Shown here: piece after piece, positions 29,735 to 40,230 of the stretch | How the letters are laid out: each line of letters starts with the position of its first letter | Numbering within the stretch: the stretch's first letter is position 1 | DNA from: Emiliania huxleyi CCMP1516 | Lineage: Eukaryota; Haptophyta; Isochrysidales; Noelaerhabdaceae | Reading direction: 5' to 3' | DNA: 64,000 nucleotides | Assembly (NCBI RefSeq): GCF_000372725.1 | Contig: NW_005201327.1 | Span: forward strand, 84,313 to 148,312 | The notes under the pieces: model-generated | Databases searched by the model: none | The model's input: the letters and a program-made list of their open reading frames with translations, nothing else | Told to the model about the DNA's origin: nothing | Program-made: the position numbers and the translations under genes

Positions 29735-31122
29735 ATGCGGTGCTCGAGCAGCTCGCGATCTGACTTGAACAGCCTCCCGGACACGCCCGAATCGCCCAAG
29801 AGGCTGCCAGAGGACCCTGAGCCGCCCAGCTCCGGCGTGGGAGTCCCGCCCGAGCAGCTTCATGGCGGCGACGGTGCTGTCGTGCAGCACGAAGGAACGC
29901 AGCGAACGGGACGCGTGAGCACAGGCCGCTCGGGCAAGTCCAAGCGCGTGCTGCGCGCGGAGAGGCGGCTGCGCGCCGGAGCTGGGACGCCGCCCGACGG
30001 CGACCGGCTCGGCCGCGTCTCTCCCGGCGGCTTGTCGCCCGGCCGCCTCAGTGGCCGAGGGAGCCCCGCGTCGCCGATCGAGTCGGCGCTCGGCGAAGTC
30101 GGCAGGCTGTGGGGCGTCCTCCGCCAAGAGCTGGCACGCGAGACGCCGTACGTGCCGGGCCTCTCGATCCACACGCCCAAGCGGCGGTGGCAGCTGACCG
30201 CCGCTTCGCTCACCCTGCTCGGCGCCGCGAAGGCGGGCGACGCGCTGCGCATACGGCGGCTGCTCCGCAGGTCACACACACACACGCACACACACACACA
30301 CACCGCTCACCCACGCGCACTGGGCCTTGCACTTTGAATGCCGTGGGGCTCCTGTCGTCAGACGTGGAGACGCGAGGGTCGCCCCCCCTTGCCCCACCAC
30401 CTCGTGTGTGTGGAGAAGTTTAAATTTACCTTACCTTACCTGCTCTGCAGGCACGGCGCGAAGCTGCCGACGGTCTTCGAGGTCGTCACCGAGGCGGTGG
30501 AGATGCAGCGGAGGCAGTCCTTCGCGCTGCGGCGGGGCGAGGCGTCGGTCGGCGGTGGAGGTGCGGTGACAGTGCCCCCGCGCGGCGCCATGAGCGAGCC
30601 GCTGGCACGTCGCGCCGTGCCGCCGCCGCCGCCGGCGGCAGGTGCGGCGGCAAGGGCGGCGGCAAGGGCGGCGGAAGGGGCGGCGGCAGGGGCGGCGGCA
30701 GGGGCGGCGGAAGGGGCGGCGGAAGGGGCGTCGGAGGAGGCTGCCGGCACTTCCGATCTTAGCACCGGGCTGAGCGCGCCGGCAGAGGCCGTGGTCATCT
30801 CTCCCGGCACCGCAGTCCCCCGGCCGCGCCCATATCTCCCCGGATCTCCCCAGATCTCGCCATGTGCCTCGCCACACACCTTGGGGCCAGATCTCGCCGT
30901 CCCTCCCGCAGGCTCGGAGCTTCTCCTCTCCCCCTCCTCTCCTCCCCCTGCCCCCCCCCCCCTCTCTCTCCTCTCCCCCCCCCACCTCAACCTCCTCGCC
31001 CTACTCCCCCCCCAGGCGCAGCGCCGGCGGTCGAGCCGCCCGTCAGCGCGGGCCCGTGGCGCGATCGACCGTGGTCCTCGCCTCCGGGCTGGATCGAGGC
31101 TCTCTCTCTCTCTCTGACTCTC

Positions 31123-31214
<92 letters not shown>

Positions 31215-33270
31215 CCCTCCGATCTCGAGAAGCGGAGATCGCATTCTAGCTCGACTCCAACCAGCGCTCGAGAGGGCACGTATTTGGATGCAGTCCGCCG
31301 TATTCCTGCGGTGTTCGTTGTCCTCGTGTGCCCCTCGTCCTCACGCGGTGCTCCGAGTAGTACTCTGCACGACCACTGCCCCTCCCCGCCCCGAGGCTGG
31401 CGTATCCACACAAACACACAACCCCGGACCCAAGACGCACAAGCAAGCACAGACCGTCGGGAAGGGAGAGACAGCGGCGGCAGTCAGAAGCCAGCGCTGG
31501 GTCCCAGGAAGGCGAATGCGAGGACGGCATCTAGTGCGAGCTCTAGCTAGTGAGCTCACCATTCCCCACGCAGGCAGCCGATGCCGAGGCGGGGTGGACG
31601 GCGCTGATGTGGGCCTGCTGGCTGGGGCACCGCGCCGTGGTGGAGGCGCGCGCCGTCTTTTTTCTTTTTTCTAGGCGGAGCTCGACCACTCGCACGGCAC
31701 GACTGCAGCAACATGTCTTTTGCTGTGTAGGTGCTGCTGCGCGCCGGGGCGAGCGTCGCCACCCGCTCGGCGCAGGGAGGGAACACGGCGCTCATGTGCG
31801 CGTCGCGTCGAGGCGCCGTCGACCCCCCCCCCCTGCTCCCCTTGCTCCCCCCCTGCTCCCCTTGCTCCCCCCCTGCTCCCCCCTGCTCCCCCCCCTGCTC
31901 CCCCCTGCTCCCCCCTTGCCCCACCGCCTTGCGTGTGTGTGGAGAAGTGCACCTTCCCTTCCCTCGCCTTAGGCCACGCCGAGATTGTCCGCTTGCTGCT
32001 CGAGGCGGGCGCGGAGCCGGACGCGCGAAGCCACGACGGCGTGAGTGGGGTCGTCCTCGCTGCCGAGCACGGGCATCTCGAGGTCATGGCGAGATCTGGC
32101 GAGACGGAGAGGCATGGCGCGATCTGGCGAGAGGGAGGACGATCGGCCGTAAATCCCGAGGCGAGGCACGAGAGTCGTCGGTTGAGCTAGGGAGCCTGGC
32201 GAGGGACGCCACCAGTCCTCGACAGGCTCTGGTACTCCACACTGTCCGTGCGCCGGGCGTCGCACTCTGACTTTGAATGTGCACTGGGGGGTGTTGCCTG
32301 CCTGCTCGCCTGTCTGGGAGTGGAGCCTTGCGAGAAGGCCCTTTGATCCCCCCACCCCCTCGAGTGTGTGTGGAGGACGTTACCTCACCAGCCGAATCAC
32401 CAGCCGAATCGCCACAGGTGGTGCGCCTCCTCGTCTCCGCCGGCGCGGAGGCGCTGTGCTGCTGCTCGGACGGCAACCTCGGGGAATCTCGGGGAATCTC
32501 GGGGAATCTCGGGGAATCTCGGGGAATAGGCGCTCTGCTGCTGCTCGGACGGCAGCACCGCGCTGCACCTCGCAAGCCGCGGCGGTCACCCGCAGGTCGT
32601 GTCGTATCTCCTCGGCGCGGGGTGCGCCGTCAACGCGACCGACCACGCGGGCCTCACGCCGCTGCTATGCGCGGCGGCGGCGCTGGAGACGGACGCGCAC
32701 GTCGACGTGATCCTGCGGCTGCTGCAGGAGGGCGCCGACCCCGACGCCAAGAGGCTCGACGACGACCTGTGCGCGCTGGAGCTGGTCGAGCTGGCGTCGC
32801 CCTTGACGCTGCTGCAGCACCGCACCCCGTCCGGCGAGGCGGGCGGCGGTGGGGTGGGCGGCGAGGCGGGCGGCAGCGAGAGCGGCGGTGGGGCGGGCGG
32901 TGAGGCGGGCGGCGGCGAGGAGGGCGGCGGTGGGGCGGGCGGCGGTGGGGCGGGCGGCGGTGGGGCGGGCGGCGGCGCGGGCGGCAAAGAGCAGGGCGGC
33001 GAGGCGGGAGGTGGAGTCGGCGGCGGCGGCGGGCAGGCGATCGCGACGACGAGCGGCGATGCGGCGAGTGAAGCGGCACGTGAAGCGGCAGGTGAAGCGG
33101 CAAGCCGGAGGGTCAGGGCCGCGGCCAGCACTCGCCGGCAGCAGCGGGCGGCGAGGGTTGCGCTCGCGCTGGTCGCGGCGAGGAGCGCGCGCGCCGACCT
33201 CGGCGAGGGGCTGTGCAACTCCATCGCCCGCGCGCACGTCGCGGCATTGGGGCATTGTTTGTTGAGCTGA
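29735..33270 (+). CDS. ankyrin-repeat protein, 7 exons
   Basis: Exons 29735-30270, 30451-30787, 31574-31645, 31731-31812, 31973-32082, 32418-32450 and 32530-33270 join to 636 residues, all in phase. The N-terminal ~190 residues are Ser/Pro/Arg-rich. Ankyrin repeats run from about residue 170 to 470, with the core broken by introns at the same structural point: G-H-R-A-V-V-E / V-L-L-R-A-G-A, G-H-A-E-I-V-R-L-L-L-E-A-G-A, G-H-L-E / V-V-R-L-L-V-S-A-G-A and G-G-H-P-Q-V-V-S-Y-L-L-G-A-G. The C-terminus is a Gly/Ala/Glu-rich tract. Ankyrin arrays bind protein partners; no catalytic domain is visible. Introns: GT-AG 30271-30450 and 32083-32417; GC-AG 30788-31573, 31646-31730, 31813-31972 and 32451-32529. 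The ATG at 29735 is the first in frame; the 5' end is uncertain. Confidence 0.75.
30271..30450 (+). repeat. introner family I copy, forming ankyrin intron 1
   Basis: Contains the family core: CA repeat, GCGCACTGGGCCTTGCACTT, TGAATGCCGTGGGGCTCCTG, TTGCCCCACCACCTCGTGTG, TGTGGAGAAGTT and CCTTACC runs. The intron ends repeat TGCTC(C/T)GCAG on both sides. Confidence 0.9.
31100..31211 (+). repeat. (CT)n microsatellite in ankyrin intron 2
   Basis: An almost uninterrupted CT tract of about 110 bases with two GACT interruptions near its start. Confidence 0.95.
31813..31972 (+). repeat. introner family I copy (3' half), ankyrin intron 4
   Basis: A C-rich CCCCCTGCTCC array followed by TTGCCCCACCGCCTTGCGTG and TGTGTGGAGAAGTGCACCTT, the conserved 3' half of the family. 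Confidence 0.8.
32262..32417 (+). repeat. introner family I copy (diverged), ankyrin intron 5
   Basis: GACTTTGAATGTGCACTGGG, then CCCCCACCCCCTCGAGTGTG and TGTGGAGGACGTTACC, ending in the acceptor at 32417. Confidence 0.7.
32451..32529 (+). repeat. intron 6 of the ankyrin gene: 10-bp minisatellite between a duplicated exon edge
   Basis: The first 25 intronic bases and the first 25 bases of the next exon are the same sequence with one mismatch (GCGCTGTGCTGCTGCTCGGA versus GCGCTCTGCTGCTGCTCGGA at their starts). Between them are four copies of GGGAATCTCG. Same design as the SET-gene intron. Confidence 0.85.
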
Positions 33271-34665
33271 TCCATTGGGGCATTGTTTGTGTTGAGCTGA
33301 TCGACGCCTGATAGTTTTGACACGCACGCATGTCATGGTGGAGGGAGGGTCAGGCGTGCCTTAGCTCTACAGTAAGCTACATGCGTACAGCCGCGTGGAT
33401 GCCCTCTCTGTCTACGTTATGGGCTGACGGTGACGCGTCACACAGACAATAACATGACGACACGTGTACGGCGCTAGGGAACCGCGTCGCCCCCGGAGCC
33501 GGTCGTCGACCCCCTTATCCTTTGGCCGCATTGGCGTTGGGTAAAGCGTAGCGTTTAAGATTAGGTGAGTGTGTGAGACGGTTGGTTAGAGCGCGAGGAT
33601 TGATGTCCATTAGAGACAGAAGACTACGTCATGCAAAAAGTGTGGGAAAAAAACCAAAAACGCTGTCACGGCCAGCTCGGCACTATCTACTCAAAAAAAA
33701 GTGACGTAGAGCACCCACTTTTTAAGCGTTCCGCGCACACACAAGGTCCGCCTGCGTGCGCCGCCAGCTTCTCAGGGCCATCGCGCGAAAAACGACGGAG
33801 GAGATGCATCCTAGCTGTCGCCACCGAAGGCGACTCGACGTCGCTGAGATCGGAGTTCGGAGATCAAGCTCTGACAGGTCACACGTCGCTCCTTTGACGC
33901 CGACGTGACTCACCCGTGCAGAGCACATCAGGACACGGTCTCGACGGGCACTCTGCCAGAACTAAGACGAGACCGCGACCGACGGCGGGCCGTGCTTGCT
34001 GGCGAGCATCCGCGCTGCTGACGACGTGCTAGAGACTGACCTTCAGAGCGACGAGATTCTCGCATGCTTTGAGGAGGCGCTCGGCGAACGGCAGCCAGAG
34101 ATGGGAACGGATGCTGCAGCAGGGCGATAGGCGAATCCATCCCGCCTCGCAAGACGAGACTCACACGTGCGGCGCGCTCGCCGCAGGTCGGCGTGCGGAG
34201 CGTCGGGCATCGGCTCGCCATCCCGGGAGCTTGCCTTGAGCGGCCCGGGCTGGGACCGACCGCGGGAGCTGCCTGCCTGCACCAACCAACCAACGGACAT
34301 GAGCGATCCGCAGTTGTCGAAGCGCCCCCCCCCCCCCCCTGCTAGTGTCTGTCGTCGTTCCTACCCCTGATCCTACCCCACGGCTCACGCTAATGTCTGT
34401 CATCTCCAGCGCACAAAAGAATTTAAACAAAACAACTCTCTCTCACAGCACACAGGCTCGACACAGGTGCGAACTGGCGCGTGCAAAAGAAAAATCTAAA
34501 CAAGCCGCAGGAAACCGGCGCTCAACCAACACCCCCTTGTTACACCCCACCACCCGAAGAGGCTGCTGGCGCGTGCGTGCGAGGCGTCCGAGCTGCAGCA
34601 GGTGAGGAAGCTGTCCGCGTCTCTGCTCGGCACGCAGTGGGCCGGGATCGAGTCGCCCCCCGCCA
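33271..34665. other. intergenic; element A copy at 34412-34485
   Basis: No gene seen. A CATTGGGGCATTGTTTG short tandem repeat at 33245-33297 overlaps the end of the ankyrin gene. Bases 34412-34485 are a good copy of element A (AAAGAATTTAAACAAAACAA ... CTCACAGCACACAGGCTCGA). Confidence 0.5.
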
Positions 34666-36445
34666 ATGCGCCGGAGTGTTTTGCGGATTCGCTCACTCAC
34701 TGCCGCTGCGGCCTTGTCCGCCGGCTCCACCCTCCGCTGCGAGCCCTCCGCTCCCTCAGCAGCCAAGCAGCAGGAGCGCGCGTCGAAGAGTCGCGCCATG
34801 CAGCAGGAGGTTTCGGCCGCCGAGAATAGCGGTGCGGCCCGCTTCAACGCCGCCCAGAACCCGTCCACCTTCCGCGTCGACGTCTCTGTTCAAGCCGAGC
34901 CGGAGGTCGCCGCGGCGAAGCGCTTTGAAGAGGAGCTGGACAACGCTCTCGATCACCACGCAAAGCTTACCAAGGCCTACTCGCCACCGTCCCTGACTCT
35001 CCCACTCGCCACCGTCCCTGACGACTGCTACCAGCATGGCGGCCGCCCTCACCGCGCCTCCCCCCGTCCTCAAGGTTGACGCCGTCCGTGTGGCCGCCAT
35101 CGAGGCGCTGCCGCGCATCAAGGCGCCCCTCACCATGGCGCCCCACGTGCCGCCGCCCATTGAGCGGAGAACGCCGGCCCGCCTCGTCGTCGACTTGTAC
35201 AGCACGGAGAAGACGATGCCTGTGTCGCCATCCTGCAAGTACCCGTTCTGGACTTTCAACGACGGCGTGCCGGGGCCGATGATCCGGGCCCGCGTCGGGG
35301 ACGTGCTCGAGGTACCTACGGCCGCCTCTCCGCCGTAGCCCTTCTCCTCTCGGTCGCCCCCTCCGCGCCGCGGCCCTGACCCCCGACCCGCCTCCACCAG
35401 GTGAACTACACGAATCGGGCCGAGTCGGGCATGGCGCACAACATCGACCTGCATAGCGTGGTGGGCCCAGGCGGCGGGGGCCCGTGCCTGTATGCGGAGC
35501 AGGACGAGACCAAGACGGGCATTTTCAAGTGCACCTCGCCTGGGCTGTTCGTGTACCACTGCGCGGCTGCGCCTGTGCCGGTCCACATTGCGAACGGCAT
35601 CGCGCGCCGCCTGCCCCGCCGAAGCCCCGGCCTCCCCACCCGCAGCGCTGCGGCGGTGGGCGCCACCCCTACTAGTCGGCATCTCCCTTCTCTTACCAGG
35701 CACCCACCCCTCGCCGCAGGCATGTTTGGCCTCGTGCTTGTGGAGCCAGAGGGCGGGCTGCCCTCCCCACCGCCACACCGCCGCTGTCTGCTCACCGCCA
35801 CGCCCGAAACGCCTCGCGAAGGCGCTCTCACCGAAGCGTGCGGCGCGCCGCCTCCGCGCAGGCGGCCTTCCTCCGGTGGACCGAGAATTCTACGTGGTGC
35901 AGCACGAAGTGTACTCCGCCGAGGACGAGGAGGGGTCGAGTGTGCTGGAGCTCGACTACGAGGCGGGGCTGCGGGAGAGTCCGACGTATGTGGTCTTCAA
36001 CGGCCGGGAGGGTGCATTGACCGAGAGGCCGCTGATGGCGAAGCAGGGCGAGCGCGTGAGGATCTACTTCGGCAACGCCGGGCCCAACCTGATCTCGAGC
36101 CTCCACGTGATCGGCGCGATCTTTGACAAGGCCACGTCGTGCTAGTTGCGGGTGGGGCCCGAGGTTTCGAATCAAGTTGCCTATTACTGCTAGGTCTATC
36201 GCGAGGGCGACCTGATCTCGCCGCCGGCGCGGGGTATCGGTGTCACGGCGGTTCCTGCTGCGGGTACCACCGTGGTCGAGTTTGACGCACTCGTACCCGG
36301 CAGCTACACCCTGGTGGACCACAGCATATTCCGCATCGACAAGGGCGCCGTGGGCTTTCTGAAGGTGAAGGGCGAACCGAGGCCCGACCTGTACGACTCC
36401 AAGGAGATGAAGGTGTACTGCGATGGGTGCAAGCTGCACTCGTGA
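34666..36445 (+). CDS. nirK: copper-containing nitrite reductase (NirK), 6 exons, with mitochondrial-like presequence
   Basis: Exons 34666-34974, 35075-35311, 35401-35596, 35720-35752 (33-nt microexon), 35862-36130 and 36194-36445 join to 431 residues with all phases consistent. NirK reduces nitrite to NO. By family alignment from memory, type 1 Cu ligands are His195, Cys236, His244 and Met249 (M-A-H-N, F-V-Y-H-C, V-H-I-A-N-G-M). Type 2 ligands are His200, His235 and the His of L-V-D-H-S-I-F. The catalytic pair is Asp198 (H-N-I-D-L-H) and the His of S-S-L-H-V-I-G. Met249 is recovered only by splicing the microexon. The Arg-rich, acid-free N-terminus (M-R-R-S-V-L-R-I-R-S-L) resembles a mitochondrial presequence. 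Introns: GC-AG 34975-35074, 35597-35719, 35753-35861 and 36131-36193; GT-AG 35312-35400. An alternative start is ATG 35036, lacking the presequence. Confidence 0.85.
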
Positions 36446-37598
36446 GAGGGGGAATTGATTGATGGGAAGGCGAAACACAGTCCGACCAACGACTGGGACA
36501 CCAACGCGTTATGGGTAACATGAGCTGAGAGAAACTTCGCACTGAGCGAGTAAATTCTTTTCTCGCACGACACTGGGCACGGGACTGGCGCGCACTGGCA
36601 CTAACACAGGTACACCAGTGTCGTGCGAGTAAGTTTCATGTAAAAATTTCGGGCGCCCCATCCGGAGCGCGCCGCAAGAGCGACTACGCGACCGAGAGGG
36701 CGAGAACGAGATTGTGATGGACGAGAGCGAGTGTCGGACCATGCGAGAGCGGGGAACGAGCACGACGTGGAGGGCGAGGGACCTGGCGTGCCGCCTGCAC
36801 AAGTGGCACCACTTCACAGCGGCGGCAGCGACGGACGCATCGCTAAAGAAGACTCGAGACGGAAGGCTAGCATCATTCGGGGGATGGGAGGGCGCAATCG
36901 TCGTCAGTACTGCTACGCATATGCACGGAGGCCCATATGCATACGCATCACATTACGCCCTCTCGGGAATACGTAAACTCGGTGCGTGTACGTCACTTGC
37001 CAGTCCAAATGCGTCGCATTACGCAGCCCGTCGAACGCCTCCCCCTTCAAAAATAAATAGAAAACGTCAATACATACACGTAATCATCGCGTGCGTGACG
37101 GTGCGATGGCCCTGTGGTTGCCTCATACGTACCACGTGTCACGTATACGGATTATGGATCTCCGCCGCATCAATAATCAAAGTACGGGAAGGGAAGAGGA
37201 AGGGACTCGAGGCGGAGAGGAAGGAACGAGTAGCCTCGGAAACAGAGCGCCTGAGAGAGGGACAGAAGGAAAGGTAGGAAGGAGAGGATACGAGAAATGG
37301 AGTGGGCGGCGAATGCGTGTATTTGCTGGCGACGGAGGCGACATCGACAACGTGATGCCGAGGAGAAGGAAAGGGAAGAGGCAGAGAGACGCCTCGAAGC
37401 GGGGAGAGGCAGAACGACGAGAGCGATGGGGATGACACTCAAAACGACCCACTGCGAGCTCGAAGGCGAAGGCCAGCGCAGGAAACGCGGTGACAGGCCC
37501 GCCCTCCACCCACCTCCCCGCGCGGGGTCGCTCCGGGGCGACCCGGCCGCCCTCTGACCGCACTGCCATACTACTATCCTTCGACAGTATTCAATCTA
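36446..37598. other. intergenic with fold-back element A sequence
   Basis: 36562-36629 holds an inverted repeat (listed). 36476-36517 resembles part of repeat R3. The remainder, to 37560, is less GC-rich than its surroundings and has no gene-like frame. Confidence 0.4.
36562..36629. repeat. 15-bp perfect inverted repeat around an element A core
   Basis: CTCGCACGACACTGG (36562-36576) and its reverse complement (36615-36629) enclose GGCACGGGACTGGCGCGCAC. The same core occurs at 28845, 61060 and 62235. Confidence 0.85.
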
Positions 37599-37781
37599 TC
37601 AGCCCAGCCCGAGCGGGTCCCTCGCCGCCCGCGCCGCCCGCGTGCGCTGCCGCTTGGCGTTGGAGCGCTGCGTGCGCCACTCGGCGCTGCCGGCGTGCGC
37701 GTTGCAGTGCGCCGGCGCCCTCGGCTCGCCGCCCCGCCAGTGGCGGCACTCGGACACGGGCGCGTCGCACGCGAAGCACAC
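37599..37781 (-). pseudogene. possible exon or remnant with degenerate GATA-type zinc-finger pattern
   Basis: An open frame ending at 37599 reads C-F-A-C-D-A-P-V-S-E-C-R-H-W-R-G-G, then H-C-N-A-H-A, then a basic K-R-Q-R-T-R-A tail. C-x2-C, W-R-G-G and C-N-A echo GATA fingers, but the last ligand is His instead of Cys. No ATG is present, so it would be an exon or a remnant. Low confidence. Confidence 0.3.
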
Positions 37782-38146
37782 TGTGTACGCGCGCGTGCAT
37801 CGTGGAGAGTGGCCGCGCCTGTTTGAATCTACAACAAGTATATGTAGTACACAGCAGTCCGCTCAGTCACGGAGTCAGCGTCCGGAATAGACAACACACA
37901 CTGTGGAGCGCACGCAGACACATGGAGGGGGCTCCGGACGGACAGACTTGGCTCTTGGGTAACGCACGCGCGCTTGACAATCCTCAACCCACGCCCCGCG
38001 ACAGTACGTGCTCGTCTACAGACGTTCATGCGACCGGTGGGAGTACGATAATGGACTCCTCGGCGCCGCCTCCTCCGTTTCGAGCTGTTAGCCGAGGTCA
38101 TACTAGCGCTTCTCCCCCACCCCCTCCTCAAGAGCATACACGTCGA

Positions 38147-39403
38147 TCAGGGGGCCGCCGGCGGCGGCGGAGACGGGGGAGGCACCAGGGCCGCCAGAGC
38201 GAGCACCTTGTCCACGACGTGGATCACGCCGTTGCTGGTCTGGACGTCGGCGGAGATCACGGTGGAAGGGCCGCCGAGGATACTGGGCGTGACGAGGACG
38301 GAGCCGGTCGAGCCGTCGACCGTGATGTCCTCTCCGTTCAGCGTGGTTTGGGCGGAGTTCTCGAGCGTCAGCGCGACTGACGCTGGGACCTCGGAGCCGA
38401 GGGCGTGCTTCTGGAGGAGGGCGGTGACGATTGCATCGTCCGCGAGCACGCTTTGGAGGAAGGTCTGGTCGAGGGCAGCGAACGCGCCGTTCGTTGGGGC
38501 AAAGACGGTGTAGGACCCGGAGTTCGAGAGCGCGTCAGCCACCGCAGAAGACGCTCCGACCGCGGCGCAGAGCGTGCCGACGGTGGCGTCGAGGCTAGGG
38601 TCGCAGGCGACCTGGGCGATGGACATGTAGGACCACGTCGCGATCACCTTGTTGATCTCGTGGATCACGCTACCGCCGTTGTCGGCCTCGGCGAGGTTGG
38701 GGGCGACCACCTCAGCAGATCCTCCAACGATGGCGGGCGTGATGGTGACGGGCCCGGCGGTGCCGTTGCCGTCGACAACGATCTTCTCCGTGATGCTGTT
38801 GGTGGAGGCCAGGGTGTCGACAGGCTCGTTGACGAGGTTCAGCGCGTCCGCCGCCGGCACCTTGGACCCGAGGGTGTGCTTCAGCAGGAGGTTTGTGAGT
38901 GCGGCCTCGTTCTCGGGCTTGAGCAGGTCGGCGAGCGCTCCGTCTGGAAGGGCATCAAACGCGTCGTTGTTCGGAGCAAAGACCGTGTAGGTGCCCGCGG
39001 CGGAGAGCGCGGCGAGGACCGTGGGAGACGCAGCGATCGCGGCACAGAGCGTGGAGAACTGCGCCGGGGCGTTCGTGCCGCAGGCGACGTCGGCGATGGT
39101 GGAGTACGTGGAGATCGTGGAGTCCTCCTTCTTGTTCAGTCCGACACCGAGACCGACACCGAGGCCGAGAGCCAGTGCAAGCGTGAGTATCACGATGGCG
39201 ATGATCCATGTGTTGGAGCGCGCCTGTGAGAGGGCCGAGTGCGTGAGAGCCAGTGCAAGCGCGACGATCACGATGGCGAGGATCCATGTGTTGGAGCTGT
39301 GCGAGGGCGAGCGCGTGAGGAGAGGAGAGAGAGGGAGGCGTCTGGGCTGGTGGGAGCGCACCTTGGGCGGCAGTCCCTTCTCGAGGTCGGCTGCGCGGCA
39401 CAT
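38147..39403 (-). CDS. membrane-anchored fasciclin (FAS1) protein, two FAS1 domains
   Basis: ATG 39403 gives 418 residues. An N-terminal cytosolic stretch is followed by two hydrophobic segments that are near copies of each other (S-N-T-W-I-L-A-I-V-I and S-N-T-W-I-I-A-I-V-I), then a Gly/Val tail of the anchor. Two FAS1 domains follow (about residues 135-270 and 275-405). Each has Y-T-V-F-A-P-(N/T)-N-(D/G)-A-F, L-L-(L/Q)-K-H-(T/A)-L-G, and V-I-H-(E/V)-(I/V)-(N/D)-K-V. FAS1 proteins mediate cell-surface or matrix adhesion. The duplicated anchor is an ~80-bp tandem DNA repeat; one copy may be removed as an intron ending CTCTCACAG, but the frame stays open either way. It ends with a short Pro-rich tail. 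Confidence 0.85.
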   Translation of the reverse strand: MCRAADLEKGLPPKVRSHQPRRLPLSPLLTRSPSHSSNTWILAIVIVALALALTHSALSQARSNTWIIAIVILTLALALGLGVGLGVGLNKKEDSTISTYSTIADVACGTNAPAQFSTLCAAIAASPTVLAALSAAGTYTVFAPNNDAFDALPDGALADLLKPENEAALTNLLLKHTLGSKVPAADALNLVNEPVDTLASTNSITEKIVVDGNGTAGPVTITPAIVGGSAEVVAPNLAEADNGGSVIHEINKVIATWSYMSIAQVACDPSLDATVGTLCAAVGASSAVADALSNSGSYTVFAPTNGAFAALDQTFLQSVLADDAIVTALLQKHALGSEVPASVALTLENSAQTTLNGEDITVDGSTGSVLVTPSILGGPSTVISADVQTSNGVIHVVDKVLALAALVPPPSPPPPAAP

Positions 39404-40230
39404 GGAAGCTGGAAGAAGTAGGGACTCGGTCGGGCACGGCGGAGAACTCGCGAGGAAAACACCGAAGACACGCGCCAAAATAGGCGGATGGTGTGTGAAA
39501 AACGGGAAATGTCCTAAGGAGTTCACCCTACCCCCACGGCGGCGCAAAAATGCCTTGATGTTTCGTGGGTGCGAGAGAGTCTCTTCTTGGGTGGTGCGTG
39601 TGTGTGGGTGGGTGCCGCTGGCTCCTGTGGGCCTTCCTTCGCGAACGAATCAAACTCTTGGGCGAACAAATGACGAAGGCGTGTGAACCGCGCCATTCGT
39701 TCTCACCTGGCAATCCTGTCTGCACGCCTCGCGCGCGCGCGAACAGGGCGCAGTAAGGGCGAAGAACAGCCAGGCTCGGTCGGACTTGAGTGCAGTTCCT
39801 ACACATCGCCACCCACGGGTATCTTGGAGTGGTACACACACAAAATATGGACGTTTTCAGTGATGTATCTGCATGAAACTCTTTCCTCATTTATTCCACG
39901 CGCCAACAACAGCGCGGTGCTCTCTTATCCCTCTGGCGGGCCAAAGATCGACTCGCATGTCGCGAGATTTTGACTCGAGGCATCACGTCTCCATGCCGCC
40001 GTCAAGTCGGAGCCAGTCTGCGGCGACCACAGCGCTCACCGCAGGGATATGCGAGCTTTTCAGAGTCAATCTTTTGCGCGAAATCCCACAGTGGTGGATG
40101 TTGAATAAATAAATACATAAAAACGGTCAAACTCTGAGACGAGATGGGATTTAGGGACATGTGTCCCCGCCCTGCACGATCTTGGTGTGAGGGATCTTCA
40201 AATTGTCCCCTCACCCCTGGTCACTACGGT
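39404..40230. other. intergenic, repeat fragments
   Basis: R5 copy at 39985-40105 (CCGTCAAGTCGGAGCCAGTC, TGCGCGAAATCCCACAGTGG) running into an (ATAAATA) R6-type tract at 40104-40125; R3 fragment at 39752-39790. No gene seen. Confidence 0.5.

Noticed and set aside
30862-31674. 270-codon frame with long Ser-Leu repeat
   Set aside because: Translation of the (CT)n microsatellite inside an ankyrin intron.
33540-33620. tRNA-like GGTTGGTTAGAGCGCGAGGA string
   Set aside because: D-arm-like only; no matching anticodon stem, T-arm or acceptor stem could be drawn. No tRNA or rRNA gene was found in the window.
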